Positions 9,314 through 17,607 of a stretch of DNA of 64,000 nt are shown one piece after another (the stretch's first letter is position 1; the number at the start of each line of letters is the position of its first letter). Under the pieces are notes generated by a model. It was not told the DNA's origin. It made no database searches and was given only the letters and a program-made list of their open reading frames with translations. Both the position numbers and the translations under genes were made by a program. The DNA comes from Qipengyuania sp. S6317L1. GTDB taxonomy: Bacteria > Pseudomonadota > Alphaproteobacteria > Sphingomonadales > Sphingomonadaceae. The stretch covers positions 1-64,000 of the forward strand of contig NZ_JALKAJ010000004.1 of the NCBI RefSeq assembly GCF_023015615.1. Direction: 5' to 3'.

Positions 9314-10552
9314 TCACTCTGCAGTGAGCCAGATGAGGCGGGCGGCAAGTACGCCTCGCGTCTCTTCTGCCTGTATCAAGTTTTCACGGATGGCATCCCG
9401 CGCTTCGGCGGCGGCCAGAACTTCGATCAGTGGAAACCGCCCATTGCGGTATCCAATCTCGACCAGTCGAAGCGCTTCCTCGGCTTGCGGAAGGCTCGCG
9501 CGTGACAAGGTTTCAACCCTTGTCTCGGCAGAACGATAAAGCGTCAGGGTGCGCTCGAATTCCAGTCGATAATCGGCTTCGACAATCGCTTCCTGTGCCT
9601 GCGCAGCACGCGCCTGCGCTTCGGCGGCAGCGATATTGCCTTGATTGCGGTTGCCGAAAGGAAGCGGGATCGTAACGCCGACAATAAAGGCCTGGTCGTT
9701 GCTGCCTTCGAAGCGCCGCACTCCTGCCATGACACTCGGGTCCGGCACACGAAGCGATCGTTCGCGAGCGATCTCAGCCTGCGCGAGTTCGGTGCGAGCA
9801 CCGGCCAACCGCAACGGCAGCGGATCAGATGCATCATTCGGAGCGACGGGTGGGCTAATGTCAGGGAAAGAAGACGCGACACGCCAGGGTTCTTCTGTGG
9901 GCACCCACAGCGCAGTGAGGGCCTGGCTCGAAGCAATCTCGTCAGCTTCGGCAGCCTGCAATTGCGCTTCCGCTTCGGCAAGCGATGCCTGGGCTCGCAT
10001 GGCCCGTAAAGGAGGCTCTCGCCCGACCTCGACCAGCACGGTTGCGATACGCGCAAGTTCGCGATTGCGCTCGACGATTTCACGCGCGAGTTCGACGCGT
10101 TGTCCAGCGGCGACTGCCGCAATGTAGCGCTCTCTCACGGCCAGCGCGAGTTCAGCGGTCGACATATCCCGGCGAACCCCAGCAATCCTCGCCGATGCTT
10201 CCGCGCTTCCGATGCGCGCGCGGCGCTTCCCGCCAAGCTCGATCTGCTGTGCGAAGCCCAGCGTATACTCGCTGGACTGGAGACCGGAAAACGCTCCGGT
10301 TCCCGCGACATTCTCCGCCTCGAAGCTCAGCTCCGGATTGGGTCGCAGCCGCGCCTGCGTGATGGCTGCGCGCGCTGCTTCTTCCTCCGCTAAAGGCCCG
10401 TAGACCCTCGGATTGACAGAGGCTGCGTCTTCCGCGCCTGTACCAACGCCAGCGCGTTCAAGCGCTTCGTCGAGCGTAATCGTGTTTTGTGCCCATGTTT
10501 GCGAGCCGATGGACGCGGCCATAAGTGCCGCGGCCAGTGCAATGCACCGCAT
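9314..10552 (-). CDS. czcC: CzcC-type outer-membrane efflux channel (TolC family)
   Basis: Forms the outer-membrane exit duct of the CzcCBA pump. It has 412 residues with a signal peptide (MRCIALAAALMAASIGSQTWA), then two long Ala/Glu/Arg-rich helical repeats typical of outer membrane factor proteins. It is the first of the three RND genes, 61 bp after the His-rich CzcI-like gene. Its stop overlaps the possible GTG start of czcB, so expression as one transcript is likely. It is equivalent in family to the CusC-like protein at 28380-29615, but the two are clearly different proteins. Confidence 0.9.
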   Translation of the reverse strand: MRCIALAAALMAASIGSQTWAQNTITLDEALERAGVGTGAEDAASVNPRVYGPLAEEEAARAAITQARLRPNPELSFEAENVAGTGAFSGLQSSEYTLGFAQQIELGGKRRARIGSAEASARIAGVRRDMSTAELALAVRERYIAAVAAGQRVELAREIVERNRELARIATVLVEVGREPPLRAMRAQASLAEAEAQLQAAEADEIASSQALTALWVPTEEPWRVASSFPDISPPVAPNDASDPLPLRLAGARTELAQAEIARERSLRVPDPSVMAGVRRFEGSNDQAFIVGVTIPLPFGNRNQGNIAAAEAQARAAQAQEAIVEADYRLEFERTLTLYRSAETRVETLSRASLPQAEEALRLVEIGYRNGRFPLIEVLAAAEARDAIRENLIQAEETRGVLAARLIWLTAE

Positions 10553-10613
10553 TTCGTATCTCCTGACTGAAACCTGGCGAGCGAGATTGCGCTCGCCACA
10601 AAAAAGGTCTCGG

Positions 10614-10958
10614 TCAGGCCTTCGGGGGCTGTTTGGGTACGGACGGCATGCGCGACGCCAGGGATGCTACACGCAGCGGTCGCTTCAACGTTTCTCGATG
10701 CCAGAAAGCGTTTGATACGAGGTTGCCAACTTCGCTCAAATTGAAACTGCAATTGTGATGGTGGCCACCCGCGTGGTCCTGCCGGGTCTGATCATCATCA
10801 GGGACGTCGGCATCGAAGTGCTCTGCGCCATGCGCGTAGACATGGTCGGCGGCGTGCGCAAACGTCTCTCCCTGTTCGGCATGCACATCGGGCACCATCA
10901 GCAGATTGCTGAAAAGGAGCGCGACAAACGCAAGAAAAGGCAAGATAAGACGTCGCAT
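10614..10958 (-). CDS. small His-rich exported protein, CzcI-like
   Basis: A 114-residue protein with a signal peptide (MRRLILPFLAFVALLFSNLL) and a His/Asp-rich middle (HAADHVYAHGAEHFDAD, then HAGGHHHNC), consistent with periplasmic metal binding. Small proteins of this form (CzcI and DUF2946-like) commonly sit directly upstream of czcC and modulate the operon. ATG at 10958 is chosen because the signal peptide starts there; a TTG start at 10997 would add 13 residues without a hydrophobic segment. A similar small His-rich protein precedes the second RND operon (27902-28267). Homology to CzcI is by position and composition only. Confidence 0.65.
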   Translation of the reverse strand: MRRLILPFLAFVALLFSNLLMVPDVHAEQGETFAHAADHVYAHGAEHFDADVPDDDQTRQDHAGGHHHNCSFNLSEVGNLVSNAFWHRETLKRPLRVASLASRMPSVPKQPPKA

Positions 10959-11039
10959 TACGGCGCCGCTACTAGGGTTTCGGCGCGCATGGTGCAAGAA
11001 ACTATTCTGGCAAGGTTGTTTGGGAGTTTGCTCATGTCG

Positions 11040-11414
11040 TTATCGCCTATGGACCTGGTCAGGTAGCGAGAATATTTCTGCAAGGTCATCCGGGTACGGC
11101 ATCGGCGTGAAGGCATTAACGTTGGACCGTCCCGTGTTACCCCAAGGCAGCCTGCCCGTAATATTGCCGAGCGGCGCCAGAACCAGTCGCACGAACTGTC
11201 CGAGAGCTTCGCCGATCTCCCCTTGTGTGAGAGCAAACCTGAGCATCGCAATATGCGATCGGATATGCTGCCAGAAAAATGCCTGACCGAGGATGTGCTC
11301 GCGCTCAAGTGCCCTCCACGCCGCGTCACAATTGCCTACCTGTTTTGCCTTTTCGAAAGCGGCTCTTTCGATTTCGATCAACGAGAGGATCTGTTCCTTT
11401 GCCATGATGGTCAT
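11040..11414 (-). CDS. DUF3703 family protein
   Basis: Soluble 124-residue protein, largely helical, with conserved His residues in ALEREHILGQAFFWQHIRSH and a WGNTGRSNVNAFTPMP stretch typical of DUF3703. The molecular function is unknown; members are repeatedly found beside CDF and Czc metal genes. The start ATG at 11414 overlaps the stop of the CDF gene (ATGA) and has a good GAGGGGAAA ribosome site, which argues for translational coupling. It is presumably regulated by the MerR-type promoter upstream of the CDF gene. Confidence 0.8.
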   Translation of the reverse strand: MTIMAKEQILSLIEIERAAFEKAKQVGNCDAAWRALEREHILGQAFFWQHIRSHIAMLRFALTQGEIGEALGQFVRLVLAPLGNITGRLPWGNTGRSNVNAFTPMPYPDDLAEIFSLPDQVHRR

Positions 11415-12049
11415 CGGCTTTCCCCTCTTTCTAGATGAAGGCGCTCAGACCTAAGCTCAGACATCGCCTGCCGCGCGATGGCGATGGACGACCGGAGGAA
11501 CAAGCCTGCCAGCATGATTGCCACGAGCAAATCCGGCAAAGCACTCGCGGTCGCGGCGACAAGAAGGCCCGCGACGATCACGGCGACATTGCCAATCGCG
11601 TCATTACGCGAACACAGCCAGACCGAGCGGACATTGCTGTCGCCGTCGCGCCATTTGAGCAGGATGATGACGCTTGCAACATTCGCGCCGAGCGCGAGCA
11701 GTGCGACCAAGCTCATGGTCTGCGCTTCGGGCGGCACGCCTTCTGCAAACCGCAACGCTGTCATTCCAAGAACTGTGATGGCGATAAGCGCGAGCGAGCC
11801 GCTTTTGATCAAGGAGGCCATAGCTCTGGTTCGAATGGATGCGCCGATCACAGCCAGGCTAAGGCCATAAGTCGCGGCGTCCCCAGCGAAGTCGAGGGCA
11901 TCGGCTTTCAGAGCTTGCGAGCCGGAGGCCATACCGGCCCACATCTCGATAACGAACATGGTCGCATTGATCGCGATCACTATGATCAAGGCCCGCTTGT
12001 AGGCCGGTGACAGCCCATCGAACACTTTCTCTTCGCAGCAGCCTGACAT
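11411..12049 (-). CDS. short CDF family cation transporter
   Basis: Inner-membrane transporter of 212 residues with about six helices, no cytosolic C-terminal domain, and an N-terminal MSGCCEE that could bind thiophilic metal. Like the paralogue at 3698-4339 it has an Asp pair in helix 2 (D53-x3-D57) and N149-D150-x3-N154 in helix 5 instead of the usual His-Asp sites. It is the first gene of the long minus-strand metal operon and is transcribed from a MerR-type promoter at 12084-12114. It probably moves Zn, Cd, Co or Pb out of the cytoplasm to the periplasm for CzcCBA. The substrate is inferred. Confidence 0.83.
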   Translation of the reverse strand: MSGCCEEKVFDGLSPAYKRALIIVIAINATMFVIEMWAGMASGSQALKADALDFAGDAATYGLSLAVIGASIRTRAMASLIKSGSLALIAITVLGMTALRFAEGVPPEAQTMSLVALLALGANVASVIILLKWRDGDSNVRSVWLCSRNDAIGNVAVIVAGLLVAATASALPDLLVAIMLAGLFLRSSIAIARQAMSELRSERLHLERGESR

Positions 12050-12083
12050 TGTTCTTTCTTCCCGAGTCGTAATGACAGGCAGC

Positions 12084-12114
12084 TTGATACAAGCTACAGT
12101 GACTGTAGCTTCAA
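12084..12114 (-). promoter_or_regulatory. MerR-type promoter/operator of the CDF-czc operon
   Basis: On the minus strand, -35 TTGAAG (12114-12109) and -10 TATCAA (12089-12084) are separated by 19 bp, the over-long spacing typical of MerR-activated promoters. The spacer is covered by a perfect dyad, AAGCTACAG-TGA-CTGTAGCTT (12091-12111). It sits between the divergent CDF gene and merR, so the regulator next door is the obvious ligand. Confidence 0.8.
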
Positions 12115-12132
12115 GCGAGAAATGGTAAGTCT

Positions 12133-12573
12133 ATGAAATCTATATCAATTGGGGAGCTTTCGAAGCGATCCGGCGTGAAGATCACGACGGTACGCTACTA
12201 CGAGCGCGTGGGACTAATGACGAAACCCGAGCGCAGCGCCGGCGGGCAGAGAATGTACCGCGAAGATGATGTAAAGCGCATCAGCTTCATTAAGCATTCT
12301 CGCCATTTGGGCTTTTCTCTGGATGCCATTCGCGAGATGCTACAGCTTCAAACCACCCCAGCGATGGATTGTTCTACGGCGAACGAGATCGCTGAAACGC
12401 AGCTTGCGCTTGTCCGACAGCGCATCGCGCAACTCACATCTCTCGAAAAAGAGCTGGAGCGTATCGCCAAAGCTTGCGGCGGTGGGGCCGCAGCGGATTG
12501 CAAGGTTATCGAAGCTCTCGGCGATCACAGCCAATGTGACACCGAGCGGCACGAGAAGGTCGAGGGGCTCTGA
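12133..12573 (+). CDS. MerR family metal-responsive activator (CadR/PbrR/ZntR type)
   Basis: DNA-distorting metal sensor of 146 residues. The N-terminal winged helix (ISIGELSKRSGVKITTVRYY) and dimerisation helix are standard. Candidate metal ligands are Cys80 at the start of the dimer helix and Cys115, Cys123 and Cys135 near the C-terminus. This pattern fits sensors of divalent ions (Cd, Pb, Zn) better than monovalent-copper CueR, which has a shorter two-Cys loop. It is divergent from the CDF gene with the perfect 21-bp operator in between. Family is certain; the exact inducer is inferred. Confidence 0.9.
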   Translation: MKSISIGELSKRSGVKITTVRYYERVGLMTKPERSAGGQRMYREDDVKRISFIKHSRHLGFSLDAIREMLQLQTTPAMDCSTANEIAETQLALVRQRIAQLTSLEKELERIAKACGGGAAADCKVIEALGDHSQCDTERHEKVEGL

Positions 12574-12730
12574 GCGCTCGGCAGATCCGACACGTTCGGC
12601 ATAAAACGCGATCTCCCAAACCATTGTTCGTCTATTATCTAAAGAAAGACAGGCTCGGGCAGCACCGAAGTAGCCAATCCGATCAACTTGTAGTTGACGG
12701 TTAACGGCCCTCGGGACACGCTAATGGGCG

Positions 12731-13171
12731 ATGGGACGAACGACTTGGCTTTTCCTGATTCTCGGCTCCCTGATTTCGTTTGTCTGGGAAAGCTACCAGA
12801 TGCCGTTCTTTGAATCAGGTAGTTTGACTTCCTACCAACAGACGATCCGTTGTGGGATTGCCAGCCTGGGCGATGGGGTCATCCTGTTGGCAGCTCATCG
12901 CCTAGCCGTTTTCATTGGCGGAGCTGATTGGTGGGCCAGCTCGCGCAAATCTGCATATTTTACCTATTTCGGCTTCGGTCTCGCCGTTGCGGTGTTGGTA
13001 GAACTGATCGCCACATCGTTACCGCCCGATAGTGTCTTCGCGTGGCGATATAGCCGATTGATGCCGATCGACCCTGTTTTAGGCTTGGCGCTCGTACCGA
13101 TAGCCATGTGGGTGATTGTTCCCGGAGTGACCCTGGTTCTGGTGCGTTTTACCACAGCCAGGACCGTCTGA
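12731..13171 (+). CDS. predicted four-helix membrane protein, unknown function
   Basis: A 146-residue integral membrane protein with about four hydrophobic segments (starting LFLILGSLISFVWE, and including YFGFGLAVAVLVELIATSL and PIAMWVIVPGVTLVLV). No catalytic motif or known family was recognised. It is a single gene between merR and the PepSY gene, the latter convergent, and the frame is complete. It may be co-transcribed with merR, 158 bp away, but nothing ties it to metal handling except location. Confidence 0.6.
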   Translation: MGRTTWLFLILGSLISFVWESYQMPFFESGSLTSYQQTIRCGIASLGDGVILLAAHRLAVFIGGADWWASSRKSAYFTYFGFGLAVAVLVELIATSLPPDSVFAWRYSRLMPIDPVLGLALVPIAMWVIVPGVTLVLVRFTTARTV

Positions 13172-13201
13172 GCCACCATTCGAGCGCCGCAGGTTTGTCG
13201 G

Positions 13202-13918
13202 CTACCTCTTTCTAACCCGCAGCCTTGGCATTCGGTTTGCAAGGAGAACAAAGCCCGACAGGGCCATGACCGTGCCGCCTATACCAAACAGGAGCAGCCA
13301 CCAGCTGTTGATGCGGTCACGCTGGGTCCAATCCATGATGTGCAAGCCCCAGATGAAATCGAACAGGCGCCAGGTATCGCTGCGTGCCGCCCCGACTGTA
13401 CCACTCGAAGCATCGACATAGATGCGTGTGGAAGCCTCGTCCCCGTATGTGACCTGCCAAGCCGGAAAAGGTCCGCGAAATTCTGTCCCCACTGGCTCGT
13501 CAACAAGTCGCGCGGACTCGATCGTCGTTCGAGGTCCAGTCCAGGCGCGCAGGGCAACCGATTTCGCTGTCTCAGCCGAGATTGGCGAGAGTTTTCGCCC
13601 GGTCGCCGGATCGTGCAGGCTAACGCTTCCGTCGATCAGTTGGATCTCTGTTACCGCTTCGCCATCGAGCGAACGCATCGTCACAGCAGCAAGGTTGCCC
13701 TTGTTTGCGACCCAGGCAGGGAGCGGGGCGTCGGCAGACAGCGCTTGTGGTTCACGCGAAACGACGTGCTCGGAGCGAACCTCCTTGATATCGAGAAACG
13801 ACATCAAGGCACCGGTTCCCATCCACAATAGAACCTGAAGACCGACCAAAATCGCCAGCCACTTGTGAATCTTGCTGCCCAGCACATGCAGGCGCAGCTT
13901 TACCGAACGCGTCACCAA
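13202..13918 (-). CDS. PepSY-domain membrane protein
   Basis: A 238-residue protein with an N-terminal helix (LAILVGLQVLLWMGTGALMS), a periplasmic PepSY-like region including DEASTRIYVDASSGTV (about 160-180), the family motif WGLHIMDW, and a C-terminal helix. Proteins of this type (PepSY_TM relatives) occur with iron and copper uptake or oxidation genes and may act in metal reduction or transport. It is the last gene of the minus-strand cop block, 27 bp after the NTF2-like gene. The domain call is good, the biochemical role unknown. Confidence 0.75.
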   Translation of the reverse strand: MVTRSVKLRLHVLGSKIHKWLAILVGLQVLLWMGTGALMSFLDIKEVRSEHVVSREPQALSADAPLPAWVANKGNLAAVTMRSLDGEAVTEIQLIDGSVSLHDPATGRKLSPISAETAKSVALRAWTGPRTTIESARLVDEPVGTEFRGPFPAWQVTYGDEASTRIYVDASSGTVGAARSDTWRLFDFIWGLHIMDWTQRDRINSWWLLLFGIGGTVMALSGFVLLANRMPRLRVRKR

Positions 13919-13945
13919 GCTTCGCTACCCTCCCAGCTTTTACTT

Positions 13946-14464
13946 TCAGTTCCGCGGTGCTCGCGATGACGAATGGTACTGCACAATTTTCCAGCCCGAA
14001 GCATCGTGCGAGAGTACCGATGTCGCAACACCATCACGATCGAATACGCGCCCATCCTCCAGCTCGATCCGATACCCGTAAGTTTCATAGCCATAAGCCA
14101 TATGCCCCATACGCGTCACGGTCAGCGTCGGATCGGAAAAGGTGAAGCTCTTGATCGCATGAAGCTCGGGGCCGAGATGATGCTCCATATAGTTTGCGAA
14201 GCTACCCTCTGCCTTGCCGTTTTCGAAAATTGCGGACGATTCCGCGAAGAGCGCGGACATCGCGTCGGCATCGCGTGCTTCCAGGGCAGTGCGATAGGCC
14301 TTCAGCACATCTTCCGCTCCCGCAACATCGTCGACAGAAGCGTCCATGGCTTGCATCGGGTGGCCTGCATGGGATGAATGATCCATCTGCTGCGCCGATG
14401 CAGCCGTTGGCATCAGCGCAAGTGCGAGCGCGGTCGATACGATCCGTGTGACAGCCTTGTTCAT
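13946..14464 (-). CDS. exported NTF2-like (SnoaL/DUF4440) protein
   Basis: A 172-residue periplasmic protein: signal peptide ending TAASAQ, a short Met/His linker (QMDHSSHAGHPMQAMD) that could bind copper, then an NTF2-like cone fold. The fold is visible as VLKAYRTALEARDADAMSAL, FENGKAEGSF, and a final WKIVQYHSSS strand. The domain often binds small molecules; the enzymatic activity here is unknown. It follows copB by 26 bp, with ribosome site GAAGGAAT. The Met/His linker and context suggest copper tolerance. Confidence 0.8.
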   Translation of the reverse strand: MNKAVTRIVSTALALALMPTAASAQQMDHSSHAGHPMQAMDASVDDVAGAEDVLKAYRTALEARDADAMSALFAESSAIFENGKAEGSFANYMEHHLGPELHAIKSFTFSDPTLTVTRMGHMAYGYETYGYRIELEDGRVFDRDGVATSVLSHDASGWKIVQYHSSSRAPRN

Positions 14465-14490
14465 TTTTCTTGTATTCCTTCTCTATACAT

Positions 14491-15747
14491 TCAGAACCAG
14501 AACCTTACGCCGACGACATAATTGGTGACGCTTGGATCCTCTCCGACGGCCCGCGCAAAATCCTCGCTGCCGCCGATGCGCCATTCCTGCGAAACGCCGA
14601 CATAGGGTGCGAACTCACGTGCGAACTCGTATCGCAGACGCAGGCCCGCCTCGATCCGGTCGAGACCGGCACCGATGCCCAGCTCCGAAATGTCCTGCGC
14701 AGAAAGCGCGAGTTCGGCTCTCGGTTGGAGGATCAGTCGCTGCGTGATGCGCTGGTCGAGTTCAGCCTCGATCCGTGCGATCACATCGCCTTTGGTGGAG
14801 ACGAAAACTGCGGCATCGACTTCGAACTGGTAAGGCGCGAGCCCTTGGATACCGATCACTGCATGGGTGCGCTCGGGGCCAGTCAGATCCTGGCGGACAC
14901 CGGCTTGAAAATCGAAGAAGGGTGCAATGGCGCGGCTCCAGAGCGCCTGGACCTCGGCACCCTCGATGGACTCCCCGAAGCTGCCCTCGCCTTCCGACTT
15001 GAACCAGAACTTGTCGATATCGCCGCCATAATAGCCCTGAACATCCCAAAGATAACCGTCGCCCCCTTCGCGGGCGCGGAATTCTAGCCGGTCGCCCTGG
15101 AACCAGAATTGGATGCCACCATCGGTCTCGCGGATGAGTTCGCGCCGCGCTTCGTCCATGGCGTCCTCGCCCCAGATAGAAGCTGCCGCACGCGCGGGGC
15201 CGCTACCTGCCTCGGGAGGAGGCGGCAGCAACCGGATATCATCGTCCGAGCCCATCTGCATCGCCGAGTGGTCCATGCCCTGCATGTCCTGCGTGCCCGT
15301 CTGCCCATGGTTCATCTGGCTATGATCCATCTGCCCGTGATCCATCGACGAGCTGTCGGCGTCCGCCTGCGGCATCGAGCCGTGATCCATTTCCGCGTGG
15401 CCCGCGGAGGACGAACTTGGACCGGCAGCATCCATCGGCATCGTCATGCTCGACTGATCATCCTGAGCGGTCATCGAACCATGATCCATGGTAGAATGAT
15501 CTATGCTAGGGTGGTCCGTGGCAGCTTCAGGCTGGGCAGCGGGTCCGCATCCATCTTCGGCTACCTGATGCCCCATCGCGCGATGGGGCTCGGCTTCTTG
15601 CTCGCACTTTGTCTTGGCAGCGGCCTGCGGCCCGGCACCCTTCTGCTGCGCCATTGCTGAATGATTGTGATCCTGCGCCGCGGCGGGCACCGCAACAACT
15701 GAAACGGCCGCAACCGAGGCGAGCGAGCTAAAGACAGGAGTCTTCAT
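14491..15747 (-). CDS. copB: copper resistance protein B (outer membrane)
   Basis: Outer-membrane protein that works with the oxidase CopA in periplasmic copper tolerance. It has 418 residues: a signal peptide, then a long Met/His-rich low-complexity segment (about residues 75-165, repeated MDHGSM and MDHSQM units) for Cu binding. A C-terminal ~230-residue CopB beta-barrel ends in YVVGVRFWF, the typical terminal aromatic of outer-membrane proteins. The Met/His segment is longer than in many CopB proteins. Its ATG overlaps the copA stop (ATGA), so translation is coupled. Confidence 0.92.
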   Translation of the reverse strand: MKTPVFSSLASVAAVSVVAVPAAAQDHNHSAMAQQKGAGPQAAAKTKCEQEAEPHRAMGHQVAEDGCGPAAQPEAATDHPSIDHSTMDHGSMTAQDDQSSMTMPMDAAGPSSSSAGHAEMDHGSMPQADADSSSMDHGQMDHSQMNHGQTGTQDMQGMDHSAMQMGSDDDIRLLPPPPEAGSGPARAAASIWGEDAMDEARRELIRETDGGIQFWFQGDRLEFRAREGGDGYLWDVQGYYGGDIDKFWFKSEGEGSFGESIEGAEVQALWSRAIAPFFDFQAGVRQDLTGPERTHAVIGIQGLAPYQFEVDAAVFVSTKGDVIARIEAELDQRITQRLILQPRAELALSAQDISELGIGAGLDRIEAGLRLRYEFAREFAPYVGVSQEWRIGGSEDFARAVGEDPSVTNYVVGVRFWF

Positions 15748-17552
15748 GCTGTGCTCCCATCTGGGTTGGCAACGGTAACGATTTGAAACATACCGGCATG
15801 CATGTGGTAGAGTAGGTGACAGTGGAAAGCCCAGTCGCCCGTCTCGTCCGCCGTCAGGTCGAACTGCGCGCTGCCGCCCGGCTGCACGACAACCGTGTGT
15901 TTGAGCGGTTGGCGGTCTCCAGGCGCGCCATTGACCAATTCGAAAAAATGGCCGTGGAGGTGGATGGGGTGCGCCATCATCGTATCGTTGATTAGCTTCA
16001 CGCGCACGCGCTCGTTATAGGCAAAGCGGATCGGTTCGTCGGAGACGGCGGAGAACTTCTTGCCGTCGAACGACCACATGTAGCGCTCCATGTTGCCGGT
16101 GAGGTGTATTTCCATCCGCCGTGAAGGAGTTCGCGGATCCTTGTTCGGCACCAGTGCGCGAAGCTTGCGGTAGTCGAGCGTTCGATGGGGAACATCGGCA
16201 AGACCGATGCCGGGATCGCCCATTCGGTCGACCGGATTCATCGACACCATGTCGAGACCCGGCCCCACCTTCACATCGGGCGGCAAGCGCGAGGTATCGC
16301 GCATTTTCATGCCCGACATGCCGGCCATGCCAACCATTTCGGTATCGCCGGAGGAACCGTGATCCATCCCCGCCATGTCGCCGCCATTGCCGTGGTCCAT
16401 TCCCGACATGCCGGCATCGCCGCCCGAGCCGTGATCCATACCGCTCATTCCCATGTCTGCCATGGTCAAGAGCGGCGGATCGCGCAGGGGCGGAATTGCG
16501 GCGCGCGCACCGGGTGCGCTCGCAAGCGTGGCGATCCCCATGCCCGAGCGGTCCATGGATTCCGCCACCAGTGTGTAAGCTTGTTGTTCGCCCGGCGTAA
16601 CGACGACATCATATGTCTCGGCAACGCCAATCTGGAACTCGTCGACCTCGACCGGTTCGACATCCTTCCCGTCCGCCTGCACGACAGTCATCGGCAGGCC
16701 GGGAATACGGATGTTGAAGAAGGTCATGGCGCCGGCATTGATGAAGCGCAGCCGCACGCGTTCGCCAGGCCGGAAAAGGTATTCCAGATTGTCGAGCGGG
16801 CCATGACCGTTGAGAAGGTAGGTGTAAGCCGCGCTCGACACGTCGAGGATGTCGGTCGGCATCATGCGCATTTTCGCCCACATCCGGCGATCCTCACCCG
16901 AAAGCGGGTAGTCGTCGGTCCAGGTGTTCTGATTGTAGTTGAAGTAGCCTTCGCCCTTCTTCAGTTTGTCGAAAATCGTGTGCGGGGACATGGCGCTGAA
17001 CTCGCTCAGAACCACGATATATTCGCGGTCAGCCTGAACCGGATCGGGCCCTTCCGGATCGACCACGATCGCGCCGTAGTGTCCGGCCTGTTCCTGCAGG
17101 CCGCTATGCGAGTGCCACCAATAGGTGCCCGCCTGACGAACCGGGAATTCTGCGGTGAAGGTTTCTCCCGGCTTGACGCCGGGGAAGCTCACGCCCGGCA
17201 CGCCATCTAGCTGAAACGGCACGAGCAGGCCATGCCAGTGGATCGAGGTATCTTCCTGGAGTTGGTTGTGCACATTGAGCCGGACTGTCGTACCTTCCTG
17301 CAAGCGCAACAGCGGGCCGGGGATAGTGCCGTTGACGGCAATGGCACCGCCGCGCCTGTTACCCGTCGCGAAGGCCGACCGCGCAACGGTGAGGTCGATA
17401 TTCGGCCCGGACACTTCGTCCAGCCCTTTGCGGGCATTTCCCGCCGAGATATCCGCGCCGCGCGCCCAAGCGGGCATGGCGCCGCTGAGACCAAGCAAGC
17501 CCAAGCCGCCAGCGCTTGTGCCGAGGAATTTTCTGCGATTTACGATTGTCAT
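15744..17552 (-). CDS. copA: periplasmic multicopper oxidase, copper resistance protein A
   Basis: Oxidises Cu(I) in the periplasm and sequesters copper. The 602-residue protein carries a Tat signal (RRKFLGTS at residues 6-13), consistent with export after folding with copper. Copper ligands appear in HWHG (about 104), WWHSHS (about 143-148), HPIHLHGHF (about 526-534) and HCHLLYHMHAGMF (about 577-588). A Met/His/Gly-rich insert (MSGMDHG units, about residues 365-420) precedes the last cupredoxin domain. It is the first cop gene, about 55 bp behind the ECF sigma gene, with an inverted repeat and AGGAGCC ribosome site in the gap. Confidence 0.95.
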   Translation of the reverse strand: MTIVNRRKFLGTSAGGLGLLGLSGAMPAWARGADISAGNARKGLDEVSGPNIDLTVARSAFATGNRRGGAIAVNGTIPGPLLRLQEGTTVRLNVHNQLQEDTSIHWHGLLVPFQLDGVPGVSFPGVKPGETFTAEFPVRQAGTYWWHSHSGLQEQAGHYGAIVVDPEGPDPVQADREYIVVLSEFSAMSPHTIFDKLKKGEGYFNYNQNTWTDDYPLSGEDRRMWAKMRMMPTDILDVSSAAYTYLLNGHGPLDNLEYLFRPGERVRLRFINAGAMTFFNIRIPGLPMTVVQADGKDVEPVEVDEFQIGVAETYDVVVTPGEQQAYTLVAESMDRSGMGIATLASAPGARAAIPPLRDPPLLTMADMGMSGMDHGSGGDAGMSGMDHGNGGDMAGMDHGSSGDTEMVGMAGMSGMKMRDTSRLPPDVKVGPGLDMVSMNPVDRMGDPGIGLADVPHRTLDYRKLRALVPNKDPRTPSRRMEIHLTGNMERYMWSFDGKKFSAVSDEPIRFAYNERVRVKLINDTMMAHPIHLHGHFFELVNGAPGDRQPLKHTVVVQPGGSAQFDLTADETGDWAFHCHLLYHMHAGMFQIVTVANPDGSTA

Positions 17553-17576
17553 CCTAAAAAGGCTCCTGAGGGGTTT

Positions 17577-17597
17577 CCTTCCGTTACGAACGGAAGG
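17577..17597. promoter_or_regulatory. inverted repeat between ECF sigma gene and copA
   Basis: CCTTCCGTT-ACG-AACGGAAGG is a perfect 9-bp stem with a 3-base loop lying in the short gap between the sigma factor stop and the copA ribosome site. It could be an attenuator, an RNA processing hairpin or a protein site. No T-run follows in the transcribed direction, so a plain terminator is unlikely. Confidence 0.6.
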
Positions 17598-17607
17598 ACC
17601 TAATCCC

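Noticed and set aside
14491-17552. Met/His repeats in copA and copB as a CRISPR-like or noncoding repeat array
   Set aside because: The repeats are in frame, encode MDHG/MSGM copper-binding units and vary in sequence, so they are protein repeats.
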